From contig CAIIXF020000006.1 of NCBI GenBank assembly GCA_903813345.2, positions 22,017,936-22,081,935 on the forward strand: a stretch of DNA of 64,000 bases, given 5' to 3'. The DNA is from Owenia fusiformis (Eukaryota; Annelida; Polychaeta; Sabellida; Oweniidae). A program made the position numbers and the translations under genes. How positions within the stretch are numbered: the stretch's first letter is position 1; each line of letters starts with the position of its first letter. This document shows, piece by piece, positions 32,972-43,900 of the stretch. The notes beneath the pieces are model-generated. The model had not been told where the DNA came from. It did no database searches and saw only the letters and a list, made by a program, of their open reading frames with translations.

Positions 32972-35900
32972 ATGCCAACTATGAAGACACGATGTACGAG
33001 GATCTACAAATATTATGTATTGCTACTAATGATGGCTTCCCTTCTAAGCAACCAGATGTGTCAGTAAGTTGATGTCTCTATAGGAGATCCTCAAATTAAG
33101 CATCGTTAATATTATCCGAGTAATAATCGTCAATATTATCATTGACTGTCGATCAATCCTATCATTATTGATCGTAAAAAGTTTATATTTTATGCTATCG
33201 TTGATAATGATCACCAACAGACCAATGCTGTCATTCACTGTTGTGTTATCATATGCTATATAATCATTGAGCATTAACAGTCAAAATTGATGTTCTCGTT
33301 GATCACACATATTATGACACACATCATTGACCGTTGATGTTATCATTAACTCGTGTTATCATTATTTATCATTCACAGTCAAAATTGATGTTGATCATCA
33401 GTATTATCACTGACTGTTGATGTTATCGTCGATTGATCTTTGATATTGTGCCCGATTCTTAATTCTCTCATTGCAGTGATTTGTAACATCTATCATTGTT
33501 TTTTGTCACCTCGTACATTGATTGCTAATGGTGGTATTTATTTCGTTATTCTTATTCATACTGATCATTAATCAGAATTTCAGAGCACTTTAACATAGGG
33601 AAAGTCAATCATGCGTTGACAAAAATTCTATAATTTAAAGCAATTGTTTTATATTTCATGTAAGATATTTGTACAACCTGATTTTAGATTTGCACTTATT
33701 GCCACAATTCGAAGTATGTCTGCAGAACTAAAGTTTGGCGACAAAATTTGTGGGACGGGAGAAGTGATGGGTGAAACCCTCGAAGGGACGAAAAATAACT
33801 CCATGGCTGATCCGGTTTACGTCATACCAAACAGCACGCTTCCTGTTTCACCACAATGTATAGCAGACGGAGATATGTAAGTTTTATTTTTGAAGTGATC
33901 TATCATTCATTACATCGTAGGTTTTGTCTGTGGTGTATGGATTATTATCCCATCGAACGAAGTTCGAAGGGATATAGGGAACGCCTCCGTACGTACGTCC
34001 GTCCGGGCAGTAACTCAAATACCGCTGGCCCGATTTTGTTCATATTTTGTACATATATACCCAATGTGGGTGGAAGTTCTGCTCGAAAACCGATTTTCAA
34101 AATGGCCGCTCAAAAAATGGCTTCCATTATAGTGCCGATTTTACAGGTATTTAGGTACTGCATATAAAACTGTAATAGCCAATAAGGGTCCATTCCTGAT
34201 ACCCCCTCCCCCCAGCCCGGTAAAACCCATCATGAGAAACCATGGTCTTCTATTAGCTTCTTTATAGTTGAAGTCAGAATGATGTGATGAGTATTATAAT
34301 GGATAAAATTGCCTGAATATGTATACTTTTTACACCCTATGCAGACGGAGACTGTGGGAAATATTTGATGCTACAGAATGAGCGTTTGGTGCGGAGTCAA
34401 CGGTCATTTTTTTATTTACATTTGGGATATTTCTGAAATTAAGCCGTTTTGGGACTTCAAATGTACTCATGTTAAGCTTTAAATTTAAATTAAAAAATGA
34501 CCGTAGACTCCGCACCCAACGCCGTACCAAATATCTCCCACAGGCTCCGCCTACATAGAGTGTTTTAGACGCATTGGTATTGTTATATTAGTATCCATTC
34601 TACTTTGTGTCAAATGAATCAAGTGAAAGAAGCACTCCTTTCCTGTAAAATTGACATTCGAAAAGATCTAGATGTTTTTATTTCTACACACAATTTTAAG
34701 TTCGAGTGCTACTTATACCAATACGTGAATAATTTTGATTCAGTTTTACTTTGAAATAATACTTCATAAACATGCGTTATATTCATGAGTACAAATACAT
34801 TAATAAACGCTGATAAATACAGGTGCCTTGCGGACGCATTGCTGAAATCAAACACAACAACGTCGCTAAATTTAAACATCACAACAGCACCGTCGGCGCA
34901 GTGCAAGTGGCGTTATATGGGTACGGGAGTGGCGTTCCAGGTACTGGCAGGACCCCTGTTTGTTGTCATATTTGGATGCAGTCATTTTCCCGTGGGTTAG
35001 TTTTTAATTAATCTTAAGTTGTTTAGAAATTGTCTGGTGTTGCCAAACTTTATACTCATTTGACAAATTCAATGAGAAAATTAAATTCAGTTTTCTGTAC
35101 ATGTTTTAGGTATTTTAGCTCATAGCGGTAAAATCAACCCCCGGCTTATGTCTGCTGTATGTATTCTATTATGGAGTGTGTTTGCAATTTTGACTGGTTC
35201 CAGTAGGACGTTCTGGCAAGTGGCGATAACTCGTCTCCTCATGGGTGCTTCGTAAGTCAGGCATTGCTCCTCGAAAAGTAGGGAATCAATTTTGATATTC
35301 AGTATGAGTTATAAAATCTGAAAAAGCCTGAGTTTAGCTCTTATCAGAATATTGAATTTTTCGCATTAAAACCAAGTTCGCATTGAGTGACGCTTGATGT
35401 GCAATCTAGCAGTGCATCGGGATGCATGTCCTATATTGAATATTTTATTTGCAACATTACTTACAGTGCTGGAGCTGGGATGGCGGTGAATTTGGGAATA
35501 GTTGCAGCCTACTTCCCCCCGGTAAGATATCAACCTAGCCTATAGCTACTCCACCTGTTTATAATTAACCCAAATCACAAATCTTTTTTGGAAAAAACGC
35601 ACTTTACTTAAGCACCACTTCAATTATTCTTCAACAACCGCTACTGAGTTTTTATGAATCATATTTGGGATAAACAACAACTAAGAACTTCTTAAGTAGG
35701 TCATTTGTAAAGGTTTCAGATTATTTCATGTTGCATAAACATCTACACAACTGCAATTTTGTTTTCTAGAAACAAATGGGCAAAGCGTTATCGTTCTTTA
35801 ACGTTGGTACTTATCTTGGTTTCTCGATGGCATTCCTGTTCGTCGCTCTTGATCGTGTCACAGACTGGAGGAACATATATTATTTGTGTGGCTCTGTTGG

Positions 35901-37984
35901 AGCGGCCTTATCTTTGCTCGTGCTTGCTACTGTCAGGAACAAAGACCCACAAGATACGGGAAACATAAGTCAATCGAAATCCCCCGAAGAAGACAATCCA
36001 GTGTCAAAAACGGATCAAACACAAAACGACACACTTTTAAGTGATTTATCGAAGGTGAATGACAATCAAAATGTTAAATCAGAAGATGTTTCAGATAAAG
36101 AATTGCAAAATCCAGATGAAAAAGAAACCCCTCTAGTCAATAAGTCAACACCCGAGGCAAAGACCGATGAACAAAGTCTAAAAAATATGTTCAGAGACTC
36201 CGCAAAGCTTTTTTGGACAATGATTCGAAATCCTGTGTTGGTTGCATTATTCGTAGGGGGTGCTATACGTATGGGCGCTGGCCTTATATTTGGCTATAAC
36301 ATCAACAACTTCTACTTCATCTACCATCCCAAGATAAGGGTAAGTGAGCACATCGCAATCGACTGTTCCCCTCGGGAGGCTTTTATGATCCCCAAAATGT
36401 CTGGCAATGAGTGACACGCACAAACACACCGAATATTACGTACTGAGACAAAATATCTATTCCGATGAAGAATAAAGACGTTAAGCATTGAACATGACAT
36501 TCGCTGAACAGCTGACAATATAACAATGCAACAACGTAAGTGATCTAAGATAAACAAATGAGAAGATGAAACAAATACAATAGCAATACTGTCAAAAACA
36601 AGGAGTTATGGCATTTTCTTAACCCTTGGTAGATAGAAAGCGTGATATGAATAAATATTATGCTGAGGTCGTCCTTTGAGGTATTCAAGGGATATATGAC
36701 CACTGGAAAATGGTATTGACCCCACCTTTGGGATTGGGTTAGATTCGGGGCTCAGATCATGACTTAGTATACTACTACTTCTTTATAACGATTACTAGTA
36801 CTCGCTAAAACAATTGGGTACATGATACGGAAAAGAAAAGAATTTTTTTAGTATCCACATGTTTCCAAGTCTCTCATAAGTGGATTCCCGCTAGGCTGGA
36901 ATTTTATTGTATCACTGTATTTGTAAGATAGTAACTAAAATACCCAGCGTACTAGTATAAAGTGGGTATTTGACTCAATAAACGTGCATAATCTTTGCTA
37001 AATTGCAAATTAAGCGGATATTTGAATTGGATAAATGTTTTCATATTCAGCTTATATATGTTGTTGTAGGTAGAGAAATGGTTGTCCTGGATTATCCCAG
37101 TATTTGGGGCTTCCGGCGCAATGGCTGGTGGGGTACTTTCTGATATTATGTTCAAACGCATCGGCCCAGTTGGGAGACTCATCATATTACTCCTTAGTTT
37201 TGTAAGTTCCAGGTATTTGTCGTATGGTAAATTTATTATGTTCTCTTAAATGATTTATTTTAGGACTAGGTGTCCATGTTAGTTTATGTTCGTGTTATAA
37301 TTCATAGCATTCCGCGTTGTTAAAAATTATTGAAGTTTCATGTATGTCACGCTAGGTTTGCATGTACACTACATACACAGATACACCGTACTTCGAGATA
37401 AGGACTTGGTTTATATCGGTGTGTTTGCATTTATTTTAACTTATGTTTAATAAATGTCAAATATTTGACCCCGGTCTTTCTTAAAATTGCATTCACTACA
37501 ACAGCTTCATATATTATACAAATATGTTTTAATTTTGACAAAAAATCATGGCCGGAGACGTCAGTCTCATCGTCGAAAACTTCACCGTTCGATCAATCAT
37601 AATTAATTGACAAATGATAAATATGTTTTTTAGGTGATTAGCATGCCACTCATTACAGCTGTTTTCTTTACCCCTCCACCGTGGAGCCAGATCCTCCTCA
37701 TACCAGTGTTCTTCATCTCTGAGAGCTGGATCGGAGTCTGTGTTGCAGCGGTTGTGGATCAAGCACATGTAACCAAGGGACCCGCCTACATCGCCATCTT
37801 TCAATTCGTCATAATGATAATTGGAGGACCAATGACCGTATTGGTGGCGCCACTGTCTTCTGGGTTACATGGTCTGAAATACTCATTGCTGTTTTTAATG
37901 ATGTTGTGTTTATCACTAAGCATTGTGATATTTTCAATCCCATGTTTTATTTTATACAAAAGACGACGAACAACAGAACAATGA
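32972..37984 (+). CDS. Major facilitator superfamily transporter (spinster-like), 8 exons, 567 aa
   Basis: Exons: 32972-33063, 33688-33876, 34823-34995, 35110-35251, 35467-35521, 35770-36339, 37070-37201, 37634-37984. All phases join; the stop is TGA at 37982. TM1 is in exon 1 (YYVLLLMMASLLSN). A long first loop (about residues 29-127) carries sequons NNS, NST, NTT and NIT and four Cys, so it should face outside or the lumen. TM2 is followed by the MFS motif-A region GILAHSGKINPR. TM4 contains RLLMGASAGAGMAVN. TM6 ends near residue 270. A hydrophilic Ser/Asp/Lys-rich loop of about 95 residues precedes TM7. The second half repeats motif A as GGVLSDIMFKR, followed by TM9-TM12 and a short basic tail. 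The layout resembles spinster/SLC63-like carriers, but the substrate is unknown and the family call is only moderate. An organic anion or phosphate carrier is an alternative. Confidence 0.85.
33100..33480. repeat. Degenerate AT-rich repeat of ATCATTGACTGTTGATGTT words
   Basis: The intron 1 sequence of the MFS gene repeats TTATCATT, GACTGTTGATGTTATC and ACAGTCAAAATTGATGTT in many degenerate copies. The last word occurs twice, near 33278 and 33375. It is noncoding. Confidence 0.65.
33944..34170 (+). repeat. Dispersed repeat, CGAACGAAGTTCG family, copy in MFS intron 2
   Basis: The order of boxes is ATTATCCCATCGAACGAAGT, GGGATATAG, CCGTACGTACGTCCGTCCGG, TAACTCAAATACC, then GCTCGAAAA and AAAATGGCCGCTC. 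The same order is seen at 38302 and 39478 and in reverse at 2363. Confidence 0.75.
34333..34562. mobile_element. Foldback MITE, 230 bp, with 5-bp flank
   Basis: The arms run from CACCCTATGCAGACGGAG and ACTGTGGGAAATATTTG on the left to CAAATATCTCCCACAG and CTCCGCCTACATAGAGTG on the right. Further inward, GTGCGGAGTCAACGGTCATT faces AATGACCGTAGACTCCGCAC. TTTTA lies directly outside both ends (34328-34332 and 34563-34567). No coding capacity. It lies in MFS intron 2. Confidence 0.8.
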
Positions 37985-38069
37985 TTCCATTGGCTGTAAA
38001 TGTTATCCAAACCCGTATTGCCACTAGTGCATTACAATATAACTACATATAAGCTTCATTTATATTTTA

Positions 38070-38075
38070 AATAAA
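38070..38075 (+). promoter_or_regulatory. Candidate poly(A) signal of the MFS gene
   Basis: AATAAA occurs 86 bp after the stop codon in AT-rich sequence. Confidence 0.6.
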
Positions 38076-38301
38076 ATTAAATATAAATTCTCGTTGGTTT
38101 GTATATATTTTCCTTGTTTCAACATTGTGAATGTTTACCCATTGTATTGTAGCCGCACTGTTGCATTTGAATGACGATTTGATTTTTTGACCATATTGCT
38201 TTGTCATTTCATGTTCTTACGATTTACGATCTTTTTGCAATATTGGTTTGAAAGTAAAGGGAGTATCAGATCTTGCAAGCAACCTTAACAAAATGCTATT
38301 A

Positions 38302-39110
38302 ATTATCCCATTGAACGAAGTTCGAGGGGGATATAGAGTAGCCGTCTGTTCGTTTGTCTGTCCGGACGATAACTCAAATGCAGTTTCACGGATTGACTCA
38401 AAATTTTTGGCTCATGGGTGCAGGACCTCTGGTCGAGAAGGAATTTTCAACATAGCCGCTCAATTTGAAATGTCCTTCATCTTTGTAAAAATTGAAATCG
38501 TTGATAACTAAAACACTATGCCTAGGGAGTAGGAACAAAGGAGCTTTGCTCAAGAAGAGATTATCAAGATGGCTTCTGAATTGCCAAATGGCCGCCAGTT
38601 TTCGTAGAAAACATAGGCCTAATCTCAAATACCAGTGGATGGATTAGATACATGCTGATGCCTAGGGGCAAAGGAACTCTGCTCGAGAAGGAATTTCAGG
38701 ATGGCAGCTGAATTTTAAAATGGCTGGCATTTTTCGTAAAAATACCATTTGACGGATTGGGTTCAACTTTTATATCCTGGTTCATGGAGTCCTCTGCTCA
38801 ATGAGACATTTTCACTGAGTTTCAGAATAACGGCCATTTTTCGTATAAAAAGTAATCTTTGATAACGCATTTGCCATAAGATATATTGGTTGGATTTTTA
38901 TAATCGTGCCGATGCCTAGAAACAAAGGGGCTCTGTTTGAGAAGAAATTTTTAAGGGGACAGCTTTTTCGTAAAAAGCGTAATCGTTGATAAATGGACGG
39001 ATTTGATTCAAGTTTTACTAGTATGCTTATGCCCAAAGATAAAGGAGCTTTGATCAAGAATTTTGTTTAAGATGGCCACTATTTATTAAATGGTCGCCAT
39101 TTGTCGTTAA
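38302..39110 (+). repeat. CGAAGTTCG-family repeat with extended tandem array of about 120-bp units
   Basis: The head is AATTATCCCATTGAACGAAG, then GGGGGATATAG, GTCTGTCCGG and TAACTCAAATG. It is followed by about six degenerate units. Each contains a CTAGGxxxAAAGGAGCT word, GCTCGAGAAGGAATTT, a TGAATTTTAAAATGGCxGCC word, TTTTCGTAAAAA and TTGATAAC (copies near 38430, 38547, 38677, 38792, 38931, 39048). Noncoding. Confidence 0.75.
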
Positions 39111-39477
39111 AATTATACGTACATGTATATTCACACATTTGTACTATTTAATTTAATAATACATATTATAAAGTCAAAGCACAAATGACAATGATTTAAC
39201 ATTGTGTATACCTCTATATTTTTATGGATTTCACTGATTTTATAAGGGTTAGACATACATTCAGAATTTTCATAGTTGTTCTAATGCAGTTTTTTATACC
39301 TGCCTCTCGTGATGTTCGCTCGTGCATATTAATATCAATTCGTGGATAAAAATCGTATCACTCATAAACCATAGAATATATCCTATTTTATCACTAGTGC
39401 ATTGATAGCAATGCTCTTCCAAATATATAAGTATTTGAAAGCAATGGAAAAGACTTTCTTCGGTATATTTAAGGTTT
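39111..39477. other. Intergenic; partial GTGGATAAAAAT repeat near 39310-39400
   Basis: GTTCGCTCGTGCATATTAAT followed by ATCAATTCGTGGATAAAAAT resembles the right half of the inverted repeat at 59363-59462. Nothing else was recognised. Confidence 0.45.
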
Positions 39478-40260
39478 TAATTATCCCAACGAATGGAGTT
39501 CGGTGGGGATATAGTGAAGCCCTCCGTCAGTTAGTCCGTCCGTCCGGAAGATAACTCAAATACTAGGAGACGGATTTGCTTCAAAATTGGTGGAAAGATG
39601 TATATTGGTGAATAGTTTTACGCAAAAAAATTTCAAGACGGCCGCCGCTTTAGAAATGGCGGGTTTATTTGGCGAAAATCTTTTGGTTTTCATTTTAAAC
39701 CAAGTAAATGAATATTATTGTTTGAAATTGTGATAATATATTCACAACATCTATCTATGTAACATATATTCCGAGTTTTTCATCCCGACCCCCCCCCCCC
39801 CGGGAAAACAGGAATTTGCGTTCATTTGAGATCTTTCTAAAGTATAGCTTTATTATACTCGAATGAAAGCCAATTTAGAGTAAATTTCAAATGTTTTATT
39901 GTTTTCTAATTTGGGACTCGTAAAATTCAAAATGGCCGCCTTATGTTGGAATTTCGCAATAATCTTCTCATCTTTTCAAAATGGCTGCCAACAGGAATTT
40001 GCGTCAATATTGAGATCTTTCTGAAGTATAGCTTTAACATACTCAAATGAAAGGTAATTTAGTCGTAGAATGCAAATATCATCATTTTTCTGATTTGAAT
40101 GCCCAATTTATGTGGGATTTCGCAATAATTTTCTGATACCTTCAAAGTATGGCTATATTGTAATCAAATTTAGGGAAATATGGGGAAGATCACAATTATC
40201 GTATTGTTTTAATTCTGATTTGTGTTTCAGAAAATTCAAAATGGCTGCCTAACAGGAATT
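39478..40260 (+). repeat. CGAAGTTCG-family head followed by 182-bp degenerate tandem units
   Basis: The head (AATTATCCCAACGAATGGAG, GTCCGTCCGTCCGG, TAACTCAAATAC) runs to about 39690. From about 39805 a second array repeats AACAGGAATTTGCGT, GAGATCTTTCTxAAGTATAG, CATACTCxAATGAAAGG, AAATTCAAAATGGC and ATTTCGCAATAAT at 182 bp (for example 39810 and 39992), with a partial third copy ending near 40260. A poly-C tract sits at about 39789-39801. Confidence 0.65.
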
Positions 40261-40979
40261 CACTGTTACTTGTCATTTTGACAACCACATAAGGAATGAC
40301 TTCGGTAGCTGTGATTTGTTACATAATGCACTGCAGTTATATGAAATACTGAGTTCGGATTGGCTAGAATCGGACACACCACTATGTGTGAATTCAGATT
40401 TCACCTTCACCTTTAAGTTAGTTTGTACACAGACGTGTACAGTACTACACTGCTCTTCATGGACCCGAATCGAATGACCTAACGGATAAGCTAAACCTTT
40501 AGACTAATAGATAGGAGATAAATCAAAGCATGGGGTGTCATCTTTAATCTTGTTCAATTCTATGAACATGTTCATTGTTCTCAACCGATTGAAAATGGTA
40601 AGTTGTGAATTTTGTTTTCGTTAAATTAATCCACGTGTTTCTTTTATGGACCCATTCGATTAACGTGGACAGTTTATGGTACCATTGGCTCTCCTGTTTT
40701 CGTTTGGGGACGTGTTTCATTTCTGTAAAATTTGTTTATTTTAGGACAAAATTAATATTTAGGCTAGGTGGACATATAGTATTTGAAAATTCCCAAAAAT
40801 TGCTGATCGGTATATTCATGTAGGCTATACACAGCTAAACTAGAATAATCCTAAGATACAATCATGTTTCCATTCGTAAAAAATCCACGAACGGAAAAAT
40901 ATAAACGGAAAAACGCAAACCAGAGTTAAATCACAATACAGTAGAACTGTTATAGCAAGTTTGCAATTGGATGTTTTAG
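40261..40979. other. Upstream region of the glucanase gene
   Basis: No gene was recognised. The 5' UTR and promoter of the GH16 gene should lie here. An AAAACGG/AAACGG quasi-repeat precedes the start near 40890. No core promoter motif can be assigned. Confidence 0.4.
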
Positions 40980-43900
40980 ATGAAGCATATTGTCACATTG
41001 CTGGCAATAGCCACGTTAGTCTGTTGTCAACCAGAATCCTATTTTACAGTCCCAACGGCTACATGGACCCGTACATCATCTGGGGGACTGCGCTTTTCGA
41101 TCCCAGGTAATATTTTTTCAACTGATAATAAATGTTATCAAATCCCCACCCTTTTTAAAATGACAAATAATCCTTACTCATTTAGTTTAGTAGGACTGAA
41201 ATATTTTAATATAATGTTTCAGATAGTGATGGCATATCTCTCGTTGGTCTCCATTACAACATTAACCAACCATTAGCCGGGGTAGCCGCGGGTGAATGGA
41301 ACGTTGACATCACATCGAAAACAGGTGATGAGGACTGAAGGCGGGCAGAAAAATATGAAGCAATCTTATTAGTCGAGGAGACAATACTCGATATTGTGTG
41401 CTAACTGCCTTCATTAATTGGTCATGTTAGCATTGTATTATTATCCACGTTTGGGTCTTTCAAATTATCAAACAACGTAGTGAAAAATGCCAACTTGAAA
41501 AACTTTTGAATTTATTGCATTGACCATATATCACTGTGTTTTTGACAAATTATTGAACTTGAGTTGTTTTGTTAGTCATTGCTAGTTGGTACCTTATTTT
41601 ACATGCGCATGCGCTTTTACGCACGTGGAATGCCGGTTCAAGAGCAGTATAAATCAGCTGGTGGGGTACACTAGGATAGGCCTTGGCTAGATCCAACCAT
41701 ACAACAGAGAGATCTTTCTTCTCCTTCTTGGCTTCCCCAATCAGCTTGGTAATAGCTGCTGTATGCTCAACGCAGCCGGAAAAGCCTGTAATTCCGCCCT
41801 TTTGAACAGAAGTGTCGACAACGGTTTTCATATTTTTTTCAATTTAACAAAATATGATTACATTAATTGTTTAAGGAAATGAGTGGGTGAGTGTGAATGA
41901 CAAAGTGACTGTCAAAGAGGGGGATACTATTCACTTTTGGTTGTTGGTCATATCCAATGGGGCCGGATACCAGGAGACTGATCAATCTTACAAGCTCGAA
42001 GGTAAGTCAATTTACTTTTGATTCAGTTTGCCATTATGTTTTTCCGTTTCTGAGTTTAGATATCCTCCCTTACTATAGCAACGAGTTTTGTGGACGAGCG
42101 CCCACTTAGTCTTGCTTCAAGGCTGATGACCTGGCTCCCTATCTACACAACACAGTTGATAAAGAATATCCCAAGGTCTTGAGGCAAGACTAGCTCCTAC
42201 ACTTTGAATTATTATTGATATTATTCTTTTGGAAATCAAGAGTAAAAGTCCATCATATTTGTAATTCGAGAAACATTGATAACAGACATGCATATGAGCC
42301 TAGCCATAGGAAAACCGGTCTTATCACAAAAATTAAAATTGTTCTACAGAGCCAAAATTGTGCCCAAGATTAAGGGGGAAGTGTGCTAAATTCAAATCCG
42401 ACATTTTGGTCTTTTCAGTGTATATGCAAGGAAAATTTGTTAGAACATAAGTCATGGCTCATTTGAAAGGTCTCTTTGTGCTTTTTAAGATAAACAAAAA
42501 ATAAGAATATTGAAAAAATCTGTGATAAGACCCCTTTTCTTGTGGCCTGGATCATATATTAATTAAGCACAAGTAATGCTACTATTGACATTTTTTAGCA
42601 CAGTGCAGTCTGGCAGGTAGTGCCATTTTGTTTCTCATTCCTAACCTTGTCAAAAATGGTCAATTTGTCCCTTGTACTTACTGGCTTTTGATAAAATGTA
42701 CTTTTTGTTTAAGTTATTAAGTGTGAGAAACAACAGCGTGTTGCTGATTTGTCTGATTAAAATCTGACAATATTTTTCATTCAAACATTTTGCTACCATC
42801 ATGCAAGTCATGCTAGTATTTACTGTGTTGGTGCTCCTCGTAGCATTGAATGAGGCACAATCTCATGGTAATATTATTTGTTATTTGTTGAATGAAAAAT
42901 GAAAGAAAATACCTTTGACAAATCTAGATGGTGACGAGGCTCAATTTTCTGTAATGTAAAACTAGAAATATGATTTTATGAAAACTGCGTTTACTTTTTG
43001 CGAGGATTCACAGAAATGTGCAAAACTGATGAAATGTAAGAAATCATAAAATAATGGTGTATGCATACATGTTGTTTATTCTTAAGCACCGACCACGACC
43101 AGAAAACCAACCACTGCGACAACTACGGTTACCACGCCAACAACGAAGCACACTGGTCCCCCTGGCAACCACACCACGCCGTCGACACCTCCTCCCGTCA
43201 CAGAACCCCCAAGTAATTTATTTAATCTCGACTTGATGAAATCATTGATTTTTAAGTCCATTATGAAATATGAGTTCAAATATCTTGCGATTGCGAATAC
43301 GCTACTTCTTCGATCCAAAGTAACAAAAGGTATATTAATACATTTATTATGAGGTGATGATATAACTATACGTGGGTGTCACCAGATCAAGCCAATCATT
43401 ACCTTCTAGACTTCAACTACTCTTATCTACACAGGTGGAGGCAATGGTTCATGCCCGTGTACTGGAGGTGGTGGAGCCGACCTCATTCCAACATGTAAAA
43501 CCTACCCCTGTATCGTGTTTGAGGACAACTTTGACACTCTCGATTTTACTAAATGGCAACACGAACTGACTGCCGGTGGTGGTGGTGTAAGTATTATAGT
43601 ATCATTCCATCATTTAGTTACCGTTTACACTGGTCCCTACTTGGTTATAAAGACGTTACGTCTTTGTAACAAAATGGATGAACTTCCGTCTCATCATTTT
43701 CACCAAGAAAGAGATCGATTTGTGTCCGAATATTTTATCCGTATGTTAAAAGTAACAACCGGCTATACTGAAAAGAGAATCAGTCACGAGAATCCAAGGC
43801 CTCAGATGATCGAGTAAGAATTCCTCACTTCAGCAACCAGGACATTAATAGGCTAACACAACGCAACTAGGACGTTATGGAATTCACCAGATAACGTCCT

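Noticed and set aside
33100-33480. Regular repeats that might suggest a CRISPR-like array
   Set aside because: The units are degenerate, of variable spacing and AT-rich, without unique spacers, and lie in a eukaryotic intron.
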